Notes under the pieces: model-generated
What the model saw: only the letters and a program-made list of their open reading frames with translations
Told to the model about the DNA's origin: nothing
Databases searched by the model: none
In this document: piece by piece, positions 14,865 through 21,505 of the stretch
Layout: each line of letters opens with the position of its first letter
How positions within the stretch are numbered: the stretch's first letter is position 1
Assembly: GCA_034667645.1 (NCBI GenBank)
Contig: JAXDQV010000035.1
Coordinates: 1 to 22,879 of the forward strand
Origin: JAJPJG01 sp034667645
GTDB lineage: Bacteria > Verrucomicrobiota > Verrucomicrobiia > Chthoniobacterales > Chthoniobacteraceae
Length of the DNA stretch: 22,879 nt
Direction: 5' to 3'
Made by a program: the position numbers and the translations under genes

Positions 14865-17800
14865 AGCTGACGCACCGGGCGCAGCATCACGCGCGCTCGA
14901 TTTTATTTTTGCTCGCGGTATTTGCGCTTGCCGGCGCGATCAGCGCTTTTCGGCTGCCGGTGGCGCTTTTTCCGCAGGTTAGTTTTCCGCGGTTGCGCGT
15001 GAGCATGGATGCGGGCGATCGGCCGGCGGAGCGCATGGCCGTGGAGGCGACTTATCCGGTCGAGCAAGCTTTGCGTGCGATTCCCGGCGTGCGCCGCGTG
15101 CGTTCGACGACGAGCCGCGGCAGCGCGGAAATCTCGATCAATTTCGATTGGGGCGAAGACATGGTGGCCGCGATGTTGCAGGCGGAATCGGAGGTGAATC
15201 GCATCCTTCCGTCGCTGCCGCAGGGCACGACGTTTGAGGTCGAGCGGATGAATCCCACCGTATTTCCGGTGCTGGCGTATAGTTTAACATCCGATAAACA
15301 CTCGTTAGTGGAGCTGCGCGACATCGCGCTTTACCAACTCCGGCCGGTGCTTTCGACCGTGCTGGGTGTTTCGGAAGTTCGCGTGCAAGGCGGCGGCGTC
15401 GAGGAATACCGCGTCGTTGTTGATCCGGCGAAGTTGCAGTCGTTCGACATGAGTTTGAGCGACATCGCAAAGGCGCTCTCGGCCAGCAACATTCTCACCG
15501 CGATCGGCAAACTCGAAGAGCACGACAAACTTTACCTGCTCGTCTCCGACACGCGTTTCAAAAATCTTGGGGAGATCAGCAACACGATCATTCGTTCGGG
15601 CACGAACGGCGTCGTGCGAGTGGAAGATGTCGCCGAAGTGCGTTCGGACACGGAGCCGCAGTTCGTCCGCGTCACCGCCGACGGCCATGACGCCGTGCTG
15701 TTCCAAGTTTACCAACAGCCCGACGGAAACACCGTGCAGATCGCCCGCGACGTGAAAGAAAAACTGGAGGGCTTGGGCAAAAGTCTGCCGCAGGATATTC
15801 GCGTCGCGAATTGGTATGACCAAAGCGAATTGATCGTCAGCTCGGCGTCGAGCGTCGGCGACGCGGTGCTCGTCGGCACGGTGCTCGCCGCGTTTATTTT
15901 GTTTCTATTTCTGCGCAACGGAAAAATCACGCTGATCGCGCTGATGGCGCTGCCGGCCTCTCTCGCGGCCACCGTGCTGCTGCTCTACGTGCTCGGAATG
16001 AGCTTCAACATCATGACGCTTGGCGGCATGGCCGCGGCGGTCGGGTTGATCATTGATGACGCCATCGTGATGGTCGAACACATCGTGCGCAGGCTGCGAG
16101 GCGGGCACGGCACGGCGACCGAGCGCGTGATGCGCGCGGCGAGTGAATTTTCGGTGCCGCTCATGGGTTCATCCGCCTCGACGATCATCATTTTCGCGCC
16201 GCTCGCCTTTCTCTCCGGCGTGACCGGCGCGTTTTTCAAAGCGCTCTCGCTCACGATGGCCGCGAGCCTGTTCATCTCGTTCTTTGTCGCGTGGCTGGCG
16301 GTGCCGATTTTGGCCGTTCGTTTCCTCAACGAAAAAGACGCGGAGATCGAAGAAATCGATCCGATGACGCTTCGGTTTCACAACGCATACGAATGGATCA
16401 TGCGCCGCCTTTTGCCGCGACCCAAGCTCGTCGCGCTCGCGATTCTGCCGCTGCTCGGCATCGGCTGGCTCGCTTACACGCAAGTTGGCTCCGGTTTCAT
16501 GCCGACGATGGACGAGGGCGGTTTCATTCTCGATTACATCGCGCCGCCCGGCACGTCGCTCAGCGAAACCGACCGGCTGTTGCGTCAGCTCGAAGCGATC
16601 CTGCACAACACACCGGAAGTGCAGACCTATTCGCGCCGCACCGGTTTGCAGCTCGGCGGAGGCTTGAGCGAACCGAACATTGGCGATTTTTTTGTGCGGC
16701 TGAAACCGTTGCCGCGCCGCCCTCTCGACGAGGTGATGGACGAGGTGCGAAAGCGCGTGGAGAAAAACGTGCCGGGCTTGGAAATCGAGACCGCGCAATT
16801 GATGGAAGATCTCATCGGCGACCTCACGGCAGTGCCGCAGCCCATCGAGATCAAAATTTTCAGCGACGACGAAACGCAGCTCAAAGAAAGCGCGGAAAAA
16901 GTGGCGGAAGCGATTGGGAAAATCCAGGGCGTGATCGAAATAAAAAACGGCATCGTCGTCGCGGGTGATGCGTTGGAAATCGAAGTGGATCGCGTGAAAG
17001 CCGCGCTCGAAGGGCTCGATCCCGACACGGTCACGAAGCTCCTCGACGATCAATTCAGCGGCAACGTCACGACTAACGTCCAGCGCGGCCCGAAGCTCGT
17101 GAACGTGCGTGTCTGGACGCCGATCGGCACACGCCGGACGGAGCGCGATTTGCGCGGCGTGCTGCTTCGCGCGCCCGATGGCCACCTCGTGCCATTGGAG
17201 CGGATCACGAATTTCCGCACCGTCACCGGCCAGCCGGAAATCAACCGCGAAGATCTCAAGCGCATGGCCGCCGTCACCGCGCGCATCACCGGGCGCGACC
17301 TCGGCTCGACCGCCGAAGAAATCAAGCGCGTGATTGATTCCAAAAAAATCCTGCCCGCCGGCGTTTACTACACGATGGGCGGCCTTTACGAACAGCAGCG
17401 CATCGCCTTTCGCGGACTGCTCATCGTCATCGTCGCCGCCGTGCTGCTCGTCTTTTTGCTGCTCCTTTTTCTTTACGAAAGATTCCGCGTCGCGCTCGCG
17501 ATGATGGCCACGCCGCTGCTCGCACTGCCCGCCGTCTTTCTCGGCCTGTGGCTCACCGGCACCGAATTAAACATCACCGCGATCATGGGCATGACGATGG
17601 TCGTCGGCATCGTCGGGGAGGTCGCCATTTTCTATTTCTCCGAATGCCGCGAGCTCGAGGATGAAGAACCCGACATGGAAAAGCGCTTCATCCTCGCCGG
17701 AAAAAACCGGATGCGCCCCATCGCGATGACAACCTTCGCTGCGATCCTCGCGTTGCTACCACTTGCGCTTGGCATCGGCCAGGGCTCCGCGATGCAGCGT

Positions 17801-17947
17801 CCGCTCGCCATCGCCATCATCGCCGGCCTCATCGCGCAAATGCCGCTCGCACTCATTATTCTACCCGCGCTGCTGCGCCTCCTGTCCCGCGCCCAGTCGT
17901 CTCCAGACAGCGATGCAAATGGACCGTTGCCCGATCTCGCCGCCTAG
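14861..17947 (+). CDS. RND-family inner-membrane efflux pump (AcrB/CusA-like)
   Basis: 1028 residues, the normal RND length, with 12 expected helices in two halves: helix 1 at 13-33, helices 2-6 about 332-500, the second half starting 'RLLPRPKLVALAILPLLGIG', and helices 8-12 about 850-1010. Helix 4 carries the proton-relay pair 'GLIIDDAIVMVEH' (D399, D400). Helix 10 reads 'VGIVGEVAIFYFSE': Glu920 stands where AcrB has Lys940 and CusA has Glu939. Helix 11 reads 'RMRPIAMTTF', with the Thr of HAE pumps but Ile954 where CusA has Lys984. 'MDEGGFILDYIAPPGTSLSE' in the second porter domain is close to CzcA/CusA-type proteins. So it is between the heavy-metal and multidrug branches; substrate undecided. 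It starts with an ATGA overlap to the adaptor gene and is the last gene of the operon. Confidence 0.95.
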   Translation: MKLTHRAQHHARSILFLLAVFALAGAISAFRLPVALFPQVSFPRLRVSMDAGDRPAERMAVEATYPVEQALRAIPGVRRVRSTTSRGSAEISINFDWGEDMVAAMLQAESEVNRILPSLPQGTTFEVERMNPTVFPVLAYSLTSDKHSLVELRDIALYQLRPVLSTVLGVSEVRVQGGGVEEYRVVVDPAKLQSFDMSLSDIAKALSASNILTAIGKLEEHDKLYLLVSDTRFKNLGEISNTIIRSGTNGVVRVEDVAEVRSDTEPQFVRVTADGHDAVLFQVYQQPDGNTVQIARDVKEKLEGLGKSLPQDIRVANWYDQSELIVSSASSVGDAVLVGTVLAAFILFLFLRNGKITLIALMALPASLAATVLLLYVLGMSFNIMTLGGMAAAVGLIIDDAIVMVEHIVRRLRGGHGTATERVMRAASEFSVPLMGSSASTIIIFAPLAFLSGVTGAFFKALSLTMAASLFISFFVAWLAVPILAVRFLNEKDAEIEEIDPMTLRFHNAYEWIMRRLLPRPKLVALAILPLLGIGWLAYTQVGSGFMPTMDEGGFILDYIAPPGTSLSETDRLLRQLEAILHNTPEVQTYSRRTGLQLGGGLSEPNIGDFFVRLKPLPRRPLDEVMDEVRKRVEKNVPGLEIETAQLMEDLIGDLTAVPQPIEIKIFSDDETQLKESAEKVAEAIGKIQGVIEIKNGIVVAGDALEIEVDRVKAALEGLDPDTVTKLLDDQFSGNVTTNVQRGPKLVNVRVWTPIGTRRTERDLRGVLLRAPDGHLVPLERITNFRTVTGQPEINREDLKRMAAVTARITGRDLGSTAEEIKRVIDSKKILPAGVYYTMGGLYEQQRIAFRGLLIVIVAAVLLVFLLLLFLYERFRVALAMMATPLLALPAVFLGLWLTGTELNITAIMGMTMVVGIVGEVAIFYFSECRELEDEEPDMEKRFILAGKNRMRPIAMTTFAAILALLPLALGIGQGSAMQRPLAIAIIAGLIAQMPLALIILPALLRLLSRAQSSPDSDANGPLPDLAA

Positions 17948-17948
17948 A

Positions 17949-17998
17949 TATTCCGAGATTTGTCTTACGCGAATGGCTTCAGTAATTATATCGGAATA
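17949..17998. repeat. 8-bp inverted repeat after the RND operon (possible terminator)
   Basis: TATTCCGA (17949-17956) and TCGGAATA (17991-17998) are perfect inverted arms separated by 34 bases, beginning one base after the pump stop codon. The 141-base gap to 18088, which lies between convergent gene ends, is AT-richer than its surroundings and has no T-run, so it does not resemble a classical intrinsic terminator. It could be a termination or mRNA-end structure for both converging transcripts, or chance. Confidence 0.3.
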
Positions 17999-18088
17999 CG
18001 ATAACGGAAATCGATGGCGATCGTGATTCTCGGCGGTGATTACTTCAACCGCGCTGAATCTGCTCGTGCTCCCGACGCTCGCGATGCG

Positions 18089-18616
18089 TTACGGGCGTTT
18101 CGGAACCGTGGCTGCGGGGTGAGTTTTGGATGCCCCCTTCGAAGGGCGCTCTGGCGCGGCCGAGGGTGCGAGGTGCGATTGCTTCCACTTCGCCAGCGCG
18201 GCTTTCGATGCCGCGTCTTTGCGCGTGGAGAGCGCGGCCACATCGAGATCGTTCGTCACTTGAGCGAGCGTGACTTCGAATTCATTGGGGCCGTCGGTGA
18301 CTTTTAATCTGTGGGCCGGCAGGCGCGCGAGCAGCAACACTTTCGCTCCGGCGTCCACGCCTGAAACTCCGGAGTCAGTCGTCACGCTGAGCCGTTCGGT
18401 CGCAAAAAAAACGCCCGGCGGAGCGAGCCGCGGAGCAGGCGAAGGCAGGGGAGTTACTATCGCGTTCGCACTGGTTTTGGAATCGTGAGATGCCGGTCCA
18501 TGCGAACGCATGAGGCTGAAAACCACACCGCCGGCGAGAAGCATCAACCCTGCGGCCGTGGCGGCAACTATCCGTGTTTGGCGCCTGCTCTCGGCCGGGC
18601 TTGCAGCGATTTCCAT
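18089..18616 (-). CDS. Small membrane-anchored protein of unknown function
   Basis: 175 residues. Seen: a short basic, polar N-terminus, one hydrophobic helix ('IVAATAAGLMLLAGGVVFSLM', about 16-36), then a Pro/Ser/Ala-rich linker (37-68), a small folded-looking middle ('VFFATERLSVTTDSGVSGV', 'AKVLLLARLPAHRLKV', 'EFEVTLAQVTNDLDVAAL') and a Ser/Lys/Pro-rich tail. It would be anchored in the inner membrane with its bulk outside. I do not recognise it. It is the last gene of a minus-strand cluster and overlaps the end of the PIG-L deacetylase gene by 49 bases in another frame; the coherent TM-linker-domain composition supports it as real. No strong ribosome site precedes ATG 18616. Confidence 0.65.
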   Translation of the reverse strand: MEIAASPAESRRQTRIVAATAAGLMLLAGGVVFSLMRSHGPASHDSKTSANAIVTPLPSPAPRLAPPGVFFATERLSVTTDSGVSGVDAGAKVLLLARLPAHRLKVTDGPNEFEVTLAQVTNDLDVAALSTRKDAASKAALAKWKQSHLAPSAAPERPSKGASKTHPAATVPKRP

Positions 18617-19719
18617 GTGCGCAATATGTCGTTGCGTCTCCCGGCTTCAACCTTTTCCGGTCCACCGAAAAGCGGCGCGGCAGCTCGCTGCACCGGGATT
18701 TCCAACCATCCTGCAGCGTCAAAAAACAGGGTGCGGCGTTGCAGTTTCACGAAGAGTTTTCCAAACGGTTGTGATGCCGCGACCGGTAGTGCGATTCGCG
18801 CCCAGCCTTTCGCGATCCGCACCGTCGCGCGGCGCAGCAGTTGTCCAGTGACGAGGTTTTTGATGCGCACGCAGGACGACGAAGCGGGCAACGGCAAGGC
18901 CCAGCGCACGCTGCCTTCGCTGAGACTTTCCAACGCTACGAGCAGTGTCGCATCAGGGAATCCGGCGCTCCGGCGCGGCAGGTTTACTTTAAAAATGAGC
19001 GCGCCGTTTTCCATCGAACAGGCGCAGACCGGATGCGATCTTTCATCAGCGGACCATGCGCTGGCGGTGTAGAAAAGCTCGTCGCGCTTTGCGTAACTGA
19101 GGAAGCGCTTTTTCCCGAGCGTGGTTTGCGTTTTGTGGCACAGGATGGCTTTACGTTTGAGCGCGATATCGCTTCCGCGCAAATGGAGCAGGAGGCCGGT
19201 TTTCTCCGCGTGCCTCCGCGGAAAATGAACGAGATAGGTCAGCTGCCGAGGCGGACGGTCGAGACGCGAAAGTGCAAGCTGAGTCAGCACGAAAAGGGCG
19301 CTGTGGTCCGGATGTGTGTCGGCGTGCGAGGGCACGACGAGAAGAGTGGGCGCAAACCGCGCAATTCGCTGCGCGAGACTGCGCACGAGGCTTTCGTCGG
19401 CTCGCAAAAGCAACGAGGTAAGCTGCTGGTCCGGCAGAGCCAAAAACTCCGCGCTGCTTTTTGGCAGCCCGAGTTGCACGATCGCCGCCAGGGCTTCTTC
19501 GCGGCGGCGACGGCCCCAGCGCGCACGATCCGGCTGAGTGATTTTGACGCGGCGTTCCACGAAGCGTTGCGCCCACGCATTATCATCACCATCCGTCGCA
19601 AAGATCACCCGCACCACCGCGGATGCCCGCACGGCGCGCAGGATTAAACCACCCGCGCCCAGCGACTCATCATCCGGATGAGGTGCGAGAATCAGAATAC
19701 GGTCGCGCGCAGAAATCAT
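18568..19719 (-). CDS. LmbE/PIG-L family N-acetylglucosamine-type deacetylase with a C-terminal extension
   Basis: 383 residues. The N-terminal half is a PIG-L/LmbE domain: zinc and catalytic motif 'APHPDDESLG' (12-21) and 'HADTHPDHSA' (132-141, HxxDH type), with the family core 'VVRVIFATDGDD' between. These zinc enzymes de-N-acetylate GlcNAc linked to inositol, lipid or UDP-type carriers. After about residue 230 there are roughly 150 residues not part of the deacetylase core, beta-rich by eye ('GALIFKVNLPRRSAGF', 'SVRWALPLPASSSCVRIKN', 'TLFFDAAGWLEIPV'), perhaps a carbohydrate-binding or scaffold module. Start ATG 19719 overlaps the stop of the upstream GT39-type gene by four bases (ATGA), so the two are coupled; the deacetylase would act on that enzyme's sugar product or its lipid donor. 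Confidence 0.92.
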   Translation of the reverse strand: MISARDRILILAPHPDDESLGAGGLILRAVRASAVVRVIFATDGDDNAWAQRFVERRVKITQPDRARWGRRRREEALAAIVQLGLPKSSAEFLALPDQQLTSLLLRADESLVRSLAQRIARFAPTLLVVPSHADTHPDHSALFVLTQLALSRLDRPPRQLTYLVHFPRRHAEKTGLLLHLRGSDIALKRKAILCHKTQTTLGKKRFLSYAKRDELFYTASAWSADERSHPVCACSMENGALIFKVNLPRRSAGFPDATLLVALESLSEGSVRWALPLPASSSCVRIKNLVTGQLLRRATVRIAKGWARIALPVAASQPFGKLFVKLQRRTLFFDAAGWLEIPVQRAAAPLFGGPEKVEAGRRNDILRTWKSLQARPRAGAKHG

Positions 19720-21425
19720 TTCGGCCTTTTGATAAAGGGCGAGAATCCCCGCTCGATTGCCTGTGCCCAAACCAGCGCCACGCGACCGGTCCCGGCCGTC
19801 AATTGCAGCGAGTGCGCACCTGCGGGAAGCGTCGCGTGGTGCGAGAGCGGTTCACCATCAATGACTCCTTGCGCGTCTCCGTTTTCGGAAACGACTGTAT
19901 AACGAGCCGGCCACAGAGTGTTAAACTCCACCGAACGGCCCGGCTCCGCATCGCCGAGGAGTTTTCCGGCAACTTTCGCGGTGCGCGTCACCTCTACGTA
20001 ATTGTCCTTGATGAACGCGTAATCCGCATCGCTCATGCGATGTGGGAAAATGACGTTCGTCGCAGTGTTGACGAGGGTTTGCGGCAGATCATCGGCGATC
20101 AGGCCGTGCTTCATCCGCATGATCGTGATGCCCTCGAGAACGTAGTAAAATGGCCGCTTGCGAAAGATCGTTTCGCCTTTCGCGTCCATCACATAATCGT
20201 CTCGATCGGCCAGTCGGAGGGTCTCCGCGAGGTGACGACAAAATGGTGCGACGTCATTCGTCCGGAGCGGGCAAACCTGCCAGCACCGATACAACTCGAA
20301 GCTGAGATAAAAGGCCGGCAGCGCGTAACGGCAAGATGGATGCAGGCGCGCGGTCTGGTTCCCGATCCACCAGATGGCCGGGAGGATTCCGAGGAAAAAC
20401 ACCGGCAGCAACGGGGCGTAATCCTGCGCGGTCACCAAGGGCCAGTAGCTGCGCAGCAACCCGAGATAAAAGGCGGCGGTCAGGAGCAACAATGCGCGCG
20501 ACGCGCCGATGGTATGATCCGTATGCGAACGCAGCAAAAACCACGCGGCGGCGAGCACGGGCGGGACGCTCAGCGGAAAAATAAACTGGTGGAAGCCGAG
20601 CGTGCGCCACTTGCCCAGACCGGGCACGGTGTTGTGCTGCACGATGCAGTAATACATCGATCCCAGCGCGCCCTTTGCCGCAAAGAACGCGATGAGCGCG
20701 GAGGGAATGATGACTACGCCGGCGAGAATGAGGGCGGCGGGAGACACGAATTCGCGCCACCTCGGCCGCCGGCCGGAGAGCCTTTCGAGGAAAAGAACGC
20801 CGACCGCAGCAAGGGCAAGTGAGATCACCAGCAGCGTCGTTTTCATCGAAGTGGAAAACGCCGCGCCGATCACAATTCCGAACCAAAACGCCCGCTGTCC
20901 GCGCAACTTCCCGCTCACCAAAATAAGCAGCGAAACGAGCCAGAGCGCGACCCAAAGATCGTCCGTGCGATATTCCGTCGTGACGAAAAAGTAGGTTGGG
21001 TAAAAAGCGGTCAACGCCGCCGCGACCAGGCCGCCGGGACGATTCGTGAGCCGTGCACCGATTTTGAAAACACACCAGACGCTGAGAAAAAACAGCGGAA
21101 TCATTGCCAGCCGCATCGGAATAATGATGTCCGCTCGTTCGCCCAGAACGCGGAAGAGCGGGGCGCACAACATTTGAAAAAGCGGACTGTGATTGTCGAA
21201 GACGTCGCGATATTGCAGCAGTCCATTCGCCCAGGCCCAGACGACGTGCAGATGCTGAGGCTCGTCTGAATCGACGCGGTAATGCAGCGCGGCGAAGACG
21301 CGCAGACCGAGCAGAACGAGAATCCCAAGGGCCGCTGCGCCATGGCCGGGCGTAAACCAATTCGGTCGGCCGGAGAGCGGTTGCGCGCGCGCAATCCCGG
21401 CAGGCTCCGGCATGACAGTTTGCAT
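19716..21425 (-). CDS. GT39-type polytopic membrane glycosyltransferase
   Basis: 569 residues. After a short N-terminus, helix 1 (about 29-46) leads into 'YRVDSDEPQHLHVVWAWANG' with the D-x-D-E acidic motif of GT39/ArnT-like enzymes, followed by 'QYRDVFDNHSPLFQML', the common 'YRD-x-F-x-x-x-x-PL' pattern, then 'VTTEYRTDDLWVALWL', the second periplasmic acidic motif. About 10 further hydrophobic segments run to about residue 385, then a soluble domain of about 180 residues. It should transfer a sugar from a polyprenyl-phosphate donor at the periplasmic face; acceptor unknown. It is coupled by ATGA to the LmbE/PIG-L gene. The start ATG 21425 follows a 66-base gap after the histidine kinase that contains a large inverted repeat; ATG 21413 is an alternative. 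Confidence 0.9.
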   Translation of the reverse strand: MQTVMPEPAGIARAQPLSGRPNWFTPGHGAAALGILVLLGLRVFAALHYRVDSDEPQHLHVVWAWANGLLQYRDVFDNHSPLFQMLCAPLFRVLGERADIIIPMRLAMIPLFFLSVWCVFKIGARLTNRPGGLVAAALTAFYPTYFFVTTEYRTDDLWVALWLVSLLILVSGKLRGQRAFWFGIVIGAAFSTSMKTTLLVISLALAAVGVLFLERLSGRRPRWREFVSPAALILAGVVIIPSALIAFFAAKGALGSMYYCIVQHNTVPGLGKWRTLGFHQFIFPLSVPPVLAAAWFLLRSHTDHTIGASRALLLLTAAFYLGLLRSYWPLVTAQDYAPLLPVFFLGILPAIWWIGNQTARLHPSCRYALPAFYLSFELYRCWQVCPLRTNDVAPFCRHLAETLRLADRDDYVMDAKGETIFRKRPFYYVLEGITIMRMKHGLIADDLPQTLVNTATNVIFPHRMSDADYAFIKDNYVEVTRTAKVAGKLLGDAEPGRSVEFNTLWPARYTVVSENGDAQGVIDGEPLSHHATLPAGAHSLQLTAGTGRVALVWAQAIERGFSPFIKRPK

Positions 21426-21434
21426 TGACGCGCA

Positions 21435-21505
21435 CGGTAATGGCGGGCTTTTGCGAAGCGCTTTCGCGCGAATTACAAACGCGTAATGCAGCTACGCCAT
21501 TACCG
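21435..21505. repeat. 11-bp perfect inverted repeat between the histidine kinase and GT39-type genes
   Basis: CGGTAATGGCG at 21435-21445 and CGCCATTACCG at 21495-21505 are perfect 11-base inverted arms with a 49-base loop. One arm contains the last codons of the kinase gene; the other is 10 bases from the GT39-type ATG. Within the loop, ATTAC 21472-21476 pairs with GTAAT 21483-21487, and a GCGAA/TTCGC hairpin lies at 21453-21467. In the minus-strand RNA this could fold into a stacked structure in the intercistronic region. It may act as a terminator or attenuator, an mRNA-stability element or a binding site. No T-run follows the stem. Confidence 0.55.
21453..21467. repeat. Small hairpin in the kinase-GT39 spacer
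   Basis: GCGAA-GCGCT-TTCGC: five base pairs with a 5-nt loop that itself contains the palindrome AAGCGCTT with its flanks. It lies inside the loop of the larger inverted repeat 21435-21505. Confidence 0.4.

Noticed and set aside
16681..16693. T7 run in the pump gene and similar A7/T7 runs (6364-6370, 22744-22750) as switch sites
   Set aside because: Seven-base A/T tracts are common by chance in this length of DNA and nothing around them suggests a switch, unlike the longer G8 run in the kinase.
16169..17185. A 338-codon minus-strand frame within the RND pump gene
   Set aside because: It is antisense to conserved RND sequence and has an Arg/His/Phe/Glu-biased composition, so it is a shadow.
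12388..17947. Idea that the histidine kinase at the right end regulates the RND efflux operon (as CusS/CusR do)
   Set aside because: The kinase is 3.5 kb away, on the other strand, separated by four other genes, and no response regulator or binding repeat near the pump operon was seen. The CusS-like layout is shared by many unrelated kinases.
18014..18307. A 97-codon plus-strand frame after the RND operon
   Set aside because: Most of it is antisense to the small membrane-anchored protein gene, whose product has the more coherent membrane-anchor composition; the Arg/Cys-rich product has no recognisable pattern.
19623..21435. Two frames of about 393-399 codons (one per strand) within the GT39-type region
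   Set aside because: One is antisense, the other out of frame with the polytopic membrane protein; both lack helices or known motifs.
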